This document shows positions 35,941-46,816 of a DNA stretch of 64,000 nt, piece by piece. Below the pieces are notes generated by a model. The model was not told where the DNA came from. It made no database searches and saw only the letters and a program-made list of their open reading frames with translations. The stretch's first letter is position 1; the number at the start of each line of letters is the position of its first letter. The stretch is from Fragilaria crotonensis. Taxonomy: Eukaryota > Bacillariophyta > Fragilariophyceae > Fragilariales > Fragilariaceae. The position numbers and the translations under genes are program-made. The DNA lies in the NCBI GenBank assembly GCA_022925895.1, contig JAKSYS010000126.1, forward strand, positions 48,566 to 112,565, read 5' to 3'.

Positions 35941-36266
35941 GGCCGGCACAAGACAGGACTCCAAGCTATATGAGTGAATTATGTCGCGACTTCAATAATT
36001 CAAGGTGTATTACATATTATGCATACCTGTACGAGAATTTGCCTCAGTTCATGAGAGTTTACTCGGAGTCCCGTTTATTCTGTACAGTACTTGTAACATG
36101 TAATAGTGTACGCGTACTTGTAGTACTCTTGCCTCTGGAGTACCGGTACAAGTATGCATAATACTTCAGTACTGGCGTTCAAGGATTTTGCGGCCAGAAG
36201 AATTTTACAGAGATTAGCTTTCCGAAAGCCCGAATCCGAACTCCGAACTCGATCCAACCTGTGCAC
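35941..36266. other. Spacer upstream of the prolyl 4-hydroxylase
   Basis: Nothing beyond GTAC-type words (36080-36160) is seen. It runs up to the target duplication of the MITE that follows. Confidence 0.5.
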
Positions 36267-36587
36267 CAGAGACGGGAATTTCTGAAAATATCAAACCCAT
36301 GGGTACCCACGTAAAGCTACGCTCACGGAAGTACCAGCCCAAACCCACCCAGAACCCATACGATCTACCAAGACCTACCCAAACCCACCCAAACCCAGTA
36401 GTTAGTACTGGAGTATATGTTTCTACTACTACCGGTAGCAAACATCTACTGTCATTTTTTGCTATGATTTGCCGGCCCACCCAGACCCACCCATGAAGTC
36501 CTGAGCTCACCCAAAACCCACCCTTAACCCAATGGGTTTGGGTGGGCCGTGGGTTTGGGTGGGCTGGGTTTGAAATTCCCGTCTCTG
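36267..36587. mobile_element. hAT-like MITE 'CAGAGACGG' with 8-bp target duplication
   Basis: A 321-bp element with perfect 16-bp terminal inverted repeats, CAGAGACGGGAATTTC at the left and its complement at the right. The octamer CTGTGCAC is duplicated directly outside both ends (36259-36266 and 36588-36595). A CAG-starting terminus and an 8-bp duplication fit the hAT superfamily. The interior is built of ACCCACCC/AAACCC words: C-rich on the left, with G-rich complementary words at 36530-36570, so the strand could fold extensively. It has no coding capacity. Confidence 0.88.
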
Positions 36588-36870
36588 CTGTGCACTATGA
36601 TATGATAACCGGTATGTATCATACAAGTACTGCTACATCAGCATACGGCTGCACTCCGCACTACAATTTAGCGAGTTAGTTAACTACGAAATTCTAAAAA
36701 AACTTCATACTGAAACCGAAAAAAGGTATTCCCTGCGAGCAGCTACTCAGAATAGCGTATTGCAGAATTTGCATATTGCAGTATTCAGCAACTACCTGGT
36801 ACAACTTCTCACTGATGAACTCATGAATGATCAATGATTCAATGATCAATGATCAATGATCACTGATCAC

Positions 36871-37238
36871 CAGGGGTGTATAATTCAGGCGATCCGGCCG
36901 GCGCCTACTGACGCCTTAATTACTTAATTAAGGCGCCAAATTCGGACCTCAAGAAGGTGCAGGGGTTAGGGGTTGGGAAACCTAGGGTTTTAAGGTGTTA
37001 CTGTAGTAAAATACAACGGTACATTGCGACAGTACATTAGTATCTGATGGTACAGTGCGGATCTCGCACAGTAATACGATAGGCTATTACTTCTGTCATA
37101 CTATGCTTTACACGTACGATTTCTACGCTAGTATGTTGACCTCGTAGATCGTACGTGATGTCGCAAGGCGCGATTTTGAGGTCTATAGAAGGCGTTTGTG
37201 CCTTAACGGAAGGCAGGCGCCTTAATTAAACACCCCTG
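36871..37238. mobile_element. hAT-like MITE, CAGGGGTGT family, copy 1
   Basis: A 368-bp element with terminal inverted repeats CAGGGGTGTWTAATT and an exact 8-bp target duplication CTGATCAC (36863-36870 and 37239-37246). Subterminal GGCGCCTTAAT-type words occur at both ends, and telomere-like GGGGTTAGGGGTTGGG lies near 36961. No open frame. Two related copies follow at 37261 and 46254. Confidence 0.88.
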
Positions 37239-37260
37239 CTGATCACTGATCACTGATCAC

Positions 37261-37805
37261 CAGGGGTGTCCTATTTAAGGCGACCGGGCCGGCGCGCCTA
37301 GCAGCGCCTTAATAAGTTAATATAGGCGCTTTTTTGGACCTTGAAAAAGGCGGTGTAAGGCGGTGGGGGTTAGGGGTTAGGGTTTTGGGGATTTAGAGTT
37401 AAGGTTAACAACAGTAGAGACCAGTTGCAATGCTTATAGCCAGGTCAGTCAATCAAGAAAGTGACACTGTTGACAGACCCCCCACCTCCCCATGAACAAT
37501 CATGGAAGTAACTTCAATTGTTTCAGCTTTTTCACTGCAATAATTGAGTTCCAAGTCCTAGCACAGCATCCAGGTACTGGCTACCAATATACTGGAGTAC
37601 TGAAGAAGAGGGTACTGTATCCATCTCTACTGTATGTTGTTTGTTACCTACTGGAGTACTGTCGTACTATGCTACTAGAATTCTCCGTACAAACTTGCAC
37701 GTACAATTCTACGTTTTGGTATGTTTGTAGCGTAGAATCTACTGGACCTTATTTAAGGCGCTCTTTCAAGGCTTCAAAAAGGCGATTGGCCCCAAAATTA
37801 AGGCG
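37261..37805. mobile_element. hAT-like MITE, CAGGGGTGT family, copy 2 (right terminus lost)
   Basis: A 545-bp relative of the element at 46254, in inverse orientation to it. It begins CAGGGGTGTCCTATTTAAGG and holds GGGGTTAGGGGTTAGGG near 37370. It ends in the family's subterminal AAAATTAAGGCG without the last about 24 bp (no CACCCCTG). The octamer CTGATCAC still abuts both ends (37253-37260 and 37806-37813). It lies 22 bp to the right of copy 1, in the same TGATCAC tandem array. Confidence 0.82.
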
Positions 37806-37813
37806 CTGATCAC

Positions 37814-37990
37814 CATTCACCATAACGGTACTGCTACCGGTAGATACGTAGATACATACGGTGACTGATCCGGTGATCCATGCATATCATGCTCCCGTTG
37901 GTGATGCCAGTGCTGTAGACTGTATGATAGACCCCATTTCAAATTCGCCGTTGCGTGTTAACCGTTCAATTTCTCCACAAGAAATTGTTA
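37814..37990. other. Short spacer between MITEs
   Basis: Nothing recognised. It ends in the TTA that is duplicated around the next element. Confidence 0.4.
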
Positions 37991-38761
37991 GAGCATGCGC
38001 ACCGGTAGCGCTATTTTGTAGCGTCTTTAGAAACTTAAGGTGTCTTTAGGAACCTATTTTGGATATTTCGGAAATGTCCTGTGTGGGTCCTATCCCACAC
38101 CCGTAACGCTATTTTTTCGTCAGATTCAAAAACTGGCGAGGACCCGTGCCCAAAATTACGAAGGTCGGACCCGCGCCCCGCGCCTAATTACGAAGTATGA
38201 TTCATACTTCACTCCGTTCTTATAGTGGGCACTGTCGTCTCTCGACGCATCTTGTTTCGAACTTTTATCATGAGTCGTACAACCAGGTACATGTACCACT
38301 ACAGGAGCAGAAGACAATGGGGTACTAGTAGTACCTGGTCTGGGTGTAAAATGTATGCCAAACTTCATGGCTGAGGACATTGTCGTCGAATAGATCCAGG
38401 AGGAAAAGAAACATCCATGTTGATTGGTGTCGGTTTTCGTTTTTTGCATCCTTCCCAAGACATGACATACGGCGCACGATCGCACGATCTATGGAAGCAA
38501 GTCAATCGAAGTGATCAAATAGAGGAAATGCTGCAATCGAGCTAATCGAATAGGACATATTTCGACACGCTACAATCTGACATTTGGTGACCAAACGCTA
38601 TTCCAACGTCTACATGTAGACGTTGGAATAGCGTTTGGTCAGAAAATTGCGTCGCAAAAGTTACAATGTAGCGTATCGGGCCCAACCGGTGGTTATAATT
38701 TTACATTTTTTCCGTCAGATCTGACCGAAATCAGAAAATAGCGTTACCGGTGGGCATGCTC
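37991..38761. mobile_element. PIF/Harbinger-like MITE with TTA duplication
   Basis: A 771-bp element with inverted repeats of about 27 bp. The left begins GAGCATGCGCACCGGTAGCG, the right complement begins GAGCATGCCCACCGGTAACG, and both continue CTATTTT. TTA is duplicated directly outside (37988-37990 and 38762-38764), the 3-bp target typical of PIF/Harbinger elements. Variants of the AACGCTATTTT word recur inside. It carries the 54-bp palindrome at 38588-38641. No transposase is seen. Confidence 0.8.
38588..38641. repeat. Perfect 54-bp palindrome without spacer
   Basis: Every base of the 27-bp left arm, starting TGACCAAACGCTATTCC, is matched by the right arm; the centre is ACATGT. It lies inside the Harbinger-like MITE and could extrude as a cruciform or encode a perfect hairpin RNA. 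Confidence 0.95.
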
Positions 38762-38955
38762 TTATACGTCGCGAAGTGCGCTGGCGTTTCTCGTGCTCTT
38801 TGTACGTACGTCGTAGTTTCTGTACAGTACCTCTGTCGTGATTTCAAGGTACTCGTACTCCTCATTTTGTTTTCAATTGGAAGATCGTGTAGACGTGTCG
38901 TGGTCGCGGATTGAGAATTGTCTGATGGGCGTTTGTTAAACATTGAGGCTGGACC

Positions 38956-41172
38956 ATGGCACCTACTGAGAGCCGCAGGAAAGCCGTGCATCCGGCCAAC
39001 CAAGAAGGCCTGGATCGACTTTATGACAAGTGTGAACAAGCGAGCACGGCGCAGAGTTCGAAATTTGTATTTGCCGTTCGAAAAGCAGCCAAAGCACTTC
39101 AAGCGTGTCCCACGGCCGTAACCACTATGAAGGAAGCCAAGGCCCTCCGCGGAGTGGGAGATTCATTGGCTCGAATCATTGTCCCGAAGCCCACGGAAAT
39201 GAATATTGCCTTGTCGAGAGCATCCTCTGTCGCAACAACTGCAAGTACAACGGCAAATGATGCCGAGTCTTCCACCACCACAACAGCAAAAACGAAGAAT
39301 TTGAAGCCACGAAACAAAGCACTTTCTGATGGAAAGATGGATGCCCCCAAGCCTTCTGAGAAACTCAAGGCATACCAAAATGCTGTCAAGGAATCGGAAT
39401 CACTGATCCTACCCAGCGGCGACTGGAGAGTCGTTCTAATTGTGGACGGGCGTGAACACGGCTGGGAAAAAGTGCTTGCGGATTTGCAAATGAGTGGTAT
39501 ACCAAGTGAGAAACGAAACTTGCCCATTGGGGATATGGCCTGGATTGCAAGATCAGGAACGCTCGAAATCATGTTGGGAACTATTGTGGAGCGAAAGGAA
39601 GTCAACGACTTGGCTAGTTCCCTGTTTGGCACGCGATATAAGGAACAGCGATTGCGGTTGCAGCATTGTGGGTTGCCCCAAGTCATCTTGCTGGTTGAAG
39701 GAGACACCAAGGAAGTTTCCAACTGCTCTCATGAATCGTTACACATGGCAATGATGGAAACTCGGGTACAGCTCGACTTTCAAGTAGTGCGGACCAGGCA
39801 TTTGGAGGAAACAGTTCGATTCCTCAAAAGTGTTCATCGACGGATTTTGCAACGGGCTTTCCCATCCGCATTTTCTGATGGTGTGACTTCAAGTTCATCG
39901 TTGCCAACCTTTTCATCTTCAGGAGTAAATCGAAAGCGAAGACGAATGAGCATTAAAAAGAGACATACTAGTGATAGAAGGTCCTTTGAGGAGATGGTTT
40001 TCGACACGCCGCCATTACCACCATTTGGAGCATCAGGTTTATTACTTACAACGAGCTCAAATGCAAGGTTGAAAAGGACCGGGAAGAAGGCACCAAGACC
40101 ATTGGCGGAATCTTTTGTAGGATGCTCAAGCAAATCCCCAGAATTTCCAACTCCACTGTCCCCCCACTTGTTCATGCGTACCCAACACCAGATGCACTCT
40201 TTCGTGCATTGGATGGCCTCAATGTATCCGATGGCAAAAATTTATTGGCTGATTTGGAAACAGGTACCCAAAGAGTGGGAGAACTGAGGGCCCTAGAAGT
40301 GTACTATACTTTCATGGCGGGTGGCGACGATTCCGTGATTACGGGCTCACCGCCTCGCGCTACATTGACGGAGAACCTTCCAAACTGTGATGCGGACATT
40401 TCCAGTTCTCAAGAAGAAACAACCATCGTTGAACAGGGTGATCCCGAATCAACGAACGTGGTTTTTGCGGCACATCCCAAGCTCCCAGAGACACAAACAT
40501 TGACAAGTCGCACTTTATCGAAGGACACGCCTTCCATACCTTCTGCCGAAGCCATTGATCTTCTCGACTCACCATCACCATCGTCTGATGAAAGTGACGG
40601 GTCGTTTCCTTCGAAGATCGAGTCGAGTAAATCTGACCACGCTTCATCACCAAAGCAGCGCCCGCTTTTGGGTCCCTGCACATCTTGGAAAATTAGTGAG
40701 ATTAGAGGATCACCGAGCCTTCTTATGCCCTCCACGAGTCCCTCACCAGGATTTGCAGGTCGCTCAGTCCTGGAAGCATGGAATCAGGCAGAAAGCATCC
40801 CCGTCCATCGGCCCCGGCACGAGAAAGTATAGACAGTTTGGACATCGAGATTGCCACTCTCAAGAAACCAGAAGGGCGCTCAGCTACGTTGGACTCGCAA
40901 AGCAGCAAAGATTTCGGCATGGCGTGCGGGCAAAGTGCATTAATTCACAAGGCGCAAACTCGTCTGATTCTGAGGAGGAGGAGGAGGAGCCCCTTGAGGA
41001 AAAGCTTAACCTGGTTAATGAGGTTGTGGCGACGAAAGTCAACCCTTCTGCTTTGATCAGGAAGAGTACGCGACCCAGGGTCACGTCTCCAGTTGCTCGA
41101 GAAGTGTCGATTTCAGAGGATGACGACTACCTTCATAGAATTCAGCAGGAGATTATCGAGTTGTCTGACTAA
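38956..41172 (+). CDS. MUS81: MUS81, XPF-family structure-specific endonuclease subunit
   Basis: Nuclear endonuclease that, with an EME1-type partner, cuts branched DNA such as replication forks and Holliday-type junctions. It starts at ATG 38956 in an ACCATGG context. The N-terminal helix-hairpin-helix region (HPANQEGLDRLYDKC ... ALRGVGDSLARII) is followed by a Ser/Thr-rich linker and the nuclease core: VVLIVDGREH, then VERKEVNDLASSLFGTRYKEQ with the ERKxxxDLxxS active site, and RFITYNELKCKVEKDREEG. A C-terminal helix-hairpin-helix follows (LVHAYPTPDALFRAL). An acidic, probably disordered tail ends at DDDYLHRIQQEIIELSD. Frame changes near 40035, about 40815 and about 40960 are needed, each as if one base were missing. 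The tail frames are the least certain part. Confidence 0.92.
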
Positions 41173-41280
41173 TAGATAAGGTGTTATCGCTTAAAATACT
41201 ATTCAAAGTCAGGCTCTCAATTCAGACTGCTGTCGGTTCACAGAAGTATTTTGAATGGATCACGTTCGTGCAGTATGCGT

Positions 41281-42355
41281 TTAAAACAGCAATGCATTCG
41301 GCGCTTGGATTGGGCGAATATAGTCCCTCGCCTCCTCCACTTTGACCTTGTTTAGCTCCTCGTCTTCCCATTCGCATGCAAGAAATGCAATCATCAGACG
41401 ACGAACACCCGAAGTGATCTCTGCTCCAGCGTGTTCAAGATCACCGAGATGAATCAACATTTCGCCTTGAGTCAACTGTATGGTTCGATCAAGGGCCTTG
41501 ATGTAGGTTCCACCACCTTCAAAATCCTGGGTATCAGAGAGCATGCAATTCACTGTGATGTATACATACTCGGAGTTGTCCTTGTGCAGTTCCGTCCCTT
41601 TCGCTAGACCGTTGTATTTGACGAGGTGCGGCTCGCCACTGTTTTCAAAACATATTGTGCCTGGACGGATCCGACCTTGCAATAGCTTATACAAGTCGCG
41701 AAAAAGGTGCTGAAAGACATCTTTGATCAGCGACGGTAATCCTGGCACATCCTTGCACAATAAGCGCTGAGCTGTAAGGGTGTAAACCTTGTTAGTCCAT
41801 CCATCATCATGTTGGGTTGAGTACGCGTGATACTCCGCCATTCGATTGATCTGCAGGCATTGCTCTTCGGTAAACAACCTTCCTTTGAATACATCATGTT
41901 CTTCGGATACGACTTCCATGCAGAAGTCTGGCTTTGGCACCTGGATTCCAGATCCCGGACTGAACGTAAGAGATTGTCGCGTGAATGCACCGTGAAGCGC
42001 GCTTGAAAGCTGAGGTACAGCAATTTCGCATCCTCTTAGGCTATCTGCGACGAGCACAAGGTTGGTGAGGTCCTTGTCACTTGCTCTCATGTCCACCATC
42101 ATGGATGACGTGAGTGCCTTAATGTCGAAATCTGTCGAATTCAGAGGCATGAAGCATGCCGTGGCATCCTCGAGATCGAGGCCATCGAGCTCGCTTTGAA
42201 GTGCCAAGGCGCCTTTTAGACTTGAACTTTGATAACGTTGCGTGCGAAATGGAGTCCCGTGATGTTGATAGCCCACTTGCGACAGGCCAGAGACACAAGG
42301 AAAGAATAATGGAGCCAAGATAGATTATCATCATGGTCGTAAACTTCCTTGTCAT
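41281..42355 (-). CDS. 2OG-Fe(II) dioxygenase with probable signal peptide
   Basis: Predicted Fe(II)/2-oxoglutarate oxygenase, prolyl-hydroxylase-like in fold. The iron-binding HxD is in TELHKDNSEYVYITVNC, the distal His in HLGDLEHAGAEITSGVRR, and the Arg after it (GVRRLMIAFL) would bind 2-oxoglutarate. The long frame opens at a TTG (42318). The best ATG is at 42355 in the neighbouring frame and encodes a signal-peptide-like start (MTRKFTTMMIIYLGSIILSL). Joining the two needs one frame change near 42235, where ISHAT meets QRYQSSSLKGALALQ. It is not closely similar to the prolyl 4-hydroxylase at 34.4-35.9 kb, so it does not look like a recent duplicate. The substrate is unknown. Confidence 0.75.
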
Positions 42356-43498
42356 GTGGCTTCCTTGCAACCAGCGATCGATCGATTTGTTGCCTCTGTT
42401 CCTGCAAAAATCTCAGCAACACGCATGAGTACGGACACCCCTTGTCACCCCCTCCCCTCACCCCTCCCAATCTGCGTGTTGGAAGCCGTCGGCGCAGGAT
42501 CGAGAATATCACAAATGCTGTCTATGGCCGTCATTCCTTATCCTTTCCACCCACTTCGGACGTTTTCTCGTCATTTTCCTCGTCGATGGGTTGTTGAAAT
42601 TGCGTTAACGTGTGGGGGGCAGGGCGAACCCTGCTCCTGCTTCAAAGTTATTGCTGGGGGGTGGGGGGACGCGTGTGTGCAGTTTGCAGTTCACAAAACC
42701 TTGGGAATGAATCCTGCTGTAGGTCCTCAATTCTGCAGGTGGCCACGTTTTTTTTTCGCCATCCGGGGGGTCGCACGCACGTTGCTTTCATGCTGTGATT
42801 TCTACGCATGAATTGATGTATGTATGACTTGATACAAGGACTGTGACTTCTGTGACTCTTCCAACATCTTCCAGCAGGTCTGAAGCCCGAAGACTGTGGC
42901 GTTTGCATAAAATGTTGATTTGATGGCATTAATGTAGACTGTTGTTGTATCGATAGAAACAATGCGAATACACATTGGGCCATGTCAGCTCTCGCCATAG
43001 TGTCGGCGTGACAGTGGAGATGTCTTTCCACGTTTTCATGTTAAATCCCTGAAAACATCAGACAGTAAAACCAATCTTAATGCTGTATATTTTTATAAAT
43101 TGTTTTCATTAAACTGCTGTCGTCCGCAGCGAGGTGTATCAGTTTTTATTTAAATGCATATTAACATATCACTGCGCAGCGACGAAATTCCGGCAAAGTC
43201 TCGCAGCAGTGTTTAGCTGATTTCACAAAACATGAAGCCAACACGTAGTTCAATACCAGGTACGTTGTGCTGTGTGTCTTGGCTATACTATGCATAGTAG
43301 AGCCGATTCACACATGTACACACACATGTAGACATTCAAGTCAAGACCTTGCCGCGTGAAAGATTGCCATTGTCCTCCTTCGTTGTTCTCTTTCTTGCTG
43401 GTGACTACCGGTAGTGACTTCATGACTTGGGCGACTGAAAGCACCAGCCCATCGTTCGAGGCGGAAGTGGCGGCAGGATTCGACGTTGAAATCATTTC
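42356..43498. other. Intergenic spacer
   Basis: No gene recognised. It contains homopolymer-rich stretches (GGGGGGTGGGGGG around 42655, a T8 run near 42748). It is the 5' flank of the oxygenase gene and the 3' flank of the SET gene, both on the minus strand. Confidence 0.45.
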
Positions 43499-44152
43499 TC
43501 AAGTCAGCAGATAGCCAACCGTGTTGTGCTGCAACCAGTATCCCGGTCCATACGACACGAAGAGCTCCTCTCCTAATTGAATATCCCTTGTGGCTACCAC
43601 AGCAGCCCTGCTCCGTTCCGGGACAAACTTGCAATTGACGAGCCTTTCATTGAGAGGGTCGTTGATAAAGCGTGCCTTGATGTGCAGAAGTGGACCCGAA
43701 TCGACTAATACGTCGCCAAGAAGCAGCAAAAGGTAGTTCTGGTTGGCAAGAGTCTTCGAGGAACGATGGTTATGAAGGTGCCCTGTCATGTAACAGAAAG
43801 TCTCGCTTTTCGTGATGACGGTAGCGTCTTGCGATTGGCAAGGGTCATAGTAGAGGCCCAGCCCAGCTCCAGGGATAGTGCTCATCCGAGCGACAAGTTC
43901 ATCGTCTCGAGCTTTCTCATGTAAAGGCAACATACTATTCATCAAAGCTCGAGCCCTCAGGCAGTGTTCTGATAAAGCAGCAAGATCATCGACGGTGTCA
44001 TCCAAAAGAATTCGGTCGTCGGGGTGACTATCACGTCGTGTCGGGCGCACTGCCAGTTCTCGCCAACGCTCCAGCTGTGTGAGGCGGAATTGCAGATCGT
44101 CAAAGGAAGGTTGTCGTCGGTTAACATTGGTCATGGTAAGTATCCTTGTCAT
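43499..44152 (-). CDS. SET-domain protein (putative protein-lysine methyltransferase)
   Basis: A 217-residue single-frame protein. An N-terminal coiled-coil-like stretch (FDDLQFRLTQLERWRELAV) precedes a compact SET domain: IPGAGLGLYYDP, then ETFCYMTGHLHNH, KARFINDPLNERLVNCKFVP, AAVVATRDIQLGEELFVSYG and GYW at the end. GxG, the NDxxxxNxxF-like block and GEELxxxYG are the SET cofactor- and substrate-binding motifs. No pre- or post-SET Cys cluster is seen and the protein is short, so the substrate (histone or other) cannot be told. ATGs at 44152 and 44134 are both possible starts. Confidence 0.78.
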   Translation of the reverse strand: MTRILTMTNVNRRQPSFDDLQFRLTQLERWRELAVRPTRRDSHPDDRILLDDTVDDLAALSEHCLRARALMNSMLPLHEKARDDELVARMSTIPGAGLGLYYDPCQSQDATVITKSETFCYMTGHLHNHRSSKTLANQNYLLLLLGDVLVDSGPLLHIKARFINDPLNERLVNCKFVPERSRAAVVATRDIQLGEELFVSYGPGYWLQHNTVGYLLT

Positions 44153-44859
44153 GTGAGGAACGTGGATTGAAGTACAGCGCTTGACTAAATTATTGCTGCT
44201 GGGGTGTTTATTTCACGTTGCTTTGCATTGAATCGTGAGCTTGCCGTTTCAACGGAACAACGCACTATTCATCAAAATGACTCAATCAATTTGCGACAGA
44301 ATAATTTACCTTTTCAGATTCTGAAAACAACCTGCTGTGACCTGGCCGCAAGTGATTTTCGGCAGATTACAGATAGCATGTCAGCATTAAATCGTGGCGT
44401 TCTGGTTTGGTTTCTGTGCTTTGTTACATGCGAAACAGACGTGATATCCTATGGACGAGCCATGGAGGAACACCTCAACTAACTGACATCCCAGCACTAC
44501 CTGTAGCCCACACATTCTACGTGTGCGCTCAATGCGACGACTCACGGCTAAGGCGACACGCTTCAACACGATCATCAGCTGTCATGTAGGAACACTCCGA
44601 ACCTCGATCATGGAGGCATATGTACCGGACGCCACGCATTTTCACGAAGACGTCGTCTCAGCAGAGGTGCTGATGTCAAAGACCGAGGCGTCGCCCGGAG
44701 TCCTGATTGTGAGAGACGCAATACTAGATCTCGAACCTTGATCTGCCTAAACATTCAAAGAATTTCAACCCCTCGAATGCGGGAGGTCTACCAACGAAAT
44801 ATGTTCCTAGTCACGTAGATGAGCAGCTATGATTGGATTCCTAGCTACTAAGGAAAGAA
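44153..44859. other. Intergenic spacer
   Basis: Small plus-strand frames (44204-44482, 44523-44741) have no family resemblance. I see nothing that supports a gene. Confidence 0.4.
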
Positions 44860-45997
44860 TTATCTTTCAACCATAACCAGTCGTCTCTTGATGTGATCCC
44901 AATAGTGTTGTTGTACCTCGTTTCCTTCAATGAGGCGTCGAGCTGCCTGACACTCCACCAAACACAAATTTCCGGCCATTGTGTTCGGATGGAGCGCATC
45001 GTTGGCGTTTCTGCGCCAAACACAAAAGTGTCTACAATCCGAGTCTTCTTCCATACCTTCAACTGACTCCATGTACAAACATCGAAGGCACATGGGTGGC
45101 TGTAAGAAGCCGAGGCGAGCGAAAAAGCACATCTCTACAAACAAGCTCTCAACGAAATCTTCGTCTGCTTGGTCAACGATATCCCTGACGTCCAGAATAA
45201 CTTTATTGTTTGTGAGAGTTTCTTGATATGAAGCCAGTGGCTTGAAACGATCCCCTTCGTCTGGCAATGGATCGTCCGGCTCTTCGGATGAGTCCTCCTC
45301 ATACAGACGCTTCACCACTCCGTGCTTGCTTCTAATTGGTGGATCTCCAGCGAACTTGTCGACAATCTTACTTGTTTCACGATCGTTCGGAACTGTTCGT
45401 TGCCTATTCTCATTCTGCTGAAGCTGCTCAAAGAATTGCTTCGCGTTCTTCGGTTCTCGCGCAACGACCGTTCCCTGGAAATTCAGCTGCGCGTTGGGCT
45501 CCTTCAGGTTGCCTTGCAACCAAAGCCATCTCTTTGTAATCCTCCAACTTCTTCTCAACCTCTTTGACCGTTGAATTATCAAAGGGATTGACTTTGTGCT
45601 GCTGTAGCCGCGTGTAAAGTTCGCGCTCCTGTTCGTCATTTAAAAACCCTTTGCAACGATATTCTGCGATCTTGGGCATGAGGCGCAGTTTCTGTTCTCC
45701 CAATGGTGACATAGGGGCAAACATGTCTGTCTCTGCTTGCACTGGAAGCTTAGAGGAGCCTACGGGGGTCATGGGGTGAAAGGCACCTATCTCCAGCGGT
45801 AGAAGATCACGAGGCGAGGACTCAGTTGAACACGGTGACTTGACTGCCTTTTTGTTGGACCGGAAGGCATTTCGAATGCGAATTTTCGGCATTTTACGGC
45901 TCATACTGCTAGCGGTTGGAGATATCCGGTCGTTGTCATGCCTGTGGTTGCTGTACCCTGGGGGCCGGAAGCTGAGGCGACTCTTGCTGCTGAACAT
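44860..45997 (-). CDS. Unrecognised hypothetical protein
   Basis: I do not recognise the family. I start at ATG 45997 (MFSSKSRLSFRPPGYSN), the first ATG of the frame. The N-terminal part is basic and Ser/Pro-rich with two echoing segments, IGAFHPMTPVGSSKLPVQ and DMFAPMSPLGEQKLRLMP. A charged helical part with NDEQERELYTRLQQHKV follows. The second frame (to 44860) continues with LNFQGTVVAREPKNAKQFFE, an acidic stretch (EEDSSEEPDDPLPDEGDRF) and a Cys/His-bearing C-terminal part (MCLRCLYME, DCRHFCVWRRNANDALHP, LCLVECQAARRL) that may bind a metal. The two frames appear to belong together with one frame change near 45500. The composition is like real protein throughout. The location in the cell is unknown. 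Confidence 0.55.
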
Positions 45998-46253
45998 GGC
46001 GAACCAATTTCTGTAATTGCTGATATTTTTGTATGACAAGTGAGCCGAAAAAACGGTCGGAAACCTGTTGGCTTGCGGACAGTGACTGATTTAGGATGTA
46101 CTCCATAGTACAGTATGTAGTACTCCGAGTACACCGTATATGCTTTGATTTATGCATATCATTGGATTTTGGTTAAGGGGTCCGCGATCTTGAACTTTTA
46201 TTACAATATACCATTGCTGATATGATATACACTTGGAATAGATGTCACATCTG
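45998..46253. other. Short spacer
   Basis: Upstream flank of the hypothetical gene. It ends with the octamer CACATCTG that is duplicated around the following MITE. Confidence 0.4.
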
Positions 46254-46808
46254 CAGGGGTGTCCTATTTAAGGAGGCCGCCTTAATTTTAAACCAATCGC
46301 CCTGGAAGCCTTGAAATAGCGCCTAAATAAGGTCCTGTAGATTCTACGCTACAAACATACCATCATGTAGAATTGTACGTGTAAGTTTGTAGAACATTCT
46401 CGTAGCATGGTGACAGTACTCAGTAGATAATAAACAACATACATTAGACATGGATACAGTACTAATCCAGCGCAATGCTCCAGTATATCGAAAGTAACCA
46501 GTGTAAGATGCTTTGCTTGGCTTGGAACTCAACTGTTGATCAAAAGCTGAAACAATTGAAGTTACTTCCATGATTATTCATGGTGAGCTGTGAAGTCTGT
46601 TGGCATGTTATTTTCATGATGGACTGAAGTGGGATGGCCCATTTGCAGCTGCTCTGTACAGTCATGAACCTTAACTCTAAATCCCCAAAACCCTAACCCT
46701 AACCCCACTTATACACCGCCTTTTGAAGGTGCCAAAAGCGCCTATATTAACTAATTAAAGCGCTGCTAGGCGCACTTCGGCCCAGTCTTAGCAAATAGGA
46801 CACCCCTG
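46254..46808. mobile_element. hAT-like MITE, CAGGGGTGT family, copy 3 (intact ends)
   Basis: A 555-bp element with terminal inverted repeats CAGGGGTGTCCTATTT and its complement, flanked by an exact 8-bp duplication CACATCTG (46246-46253 and 46809-46816). The interior matches the element at 37261 in inverse orientation, including GTAGATTCTACGCTACAAACATACC-type sequence near 46337 and the telomere-like CCCTAACCCTAACCCC near 46688-46704. No coding capacity. Best-preserved member of the family here. Confidence 0.9.
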
Positions 46809-46816
46809 CACATCTG

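Noticed and set aside
46688-46704. Telomere or chromosome end
   Set aside because: Only two or three TTAGGG-like units occur, inside a MITE with intact ends and target duplication, and the same tract recurs in copies at 37 kb.
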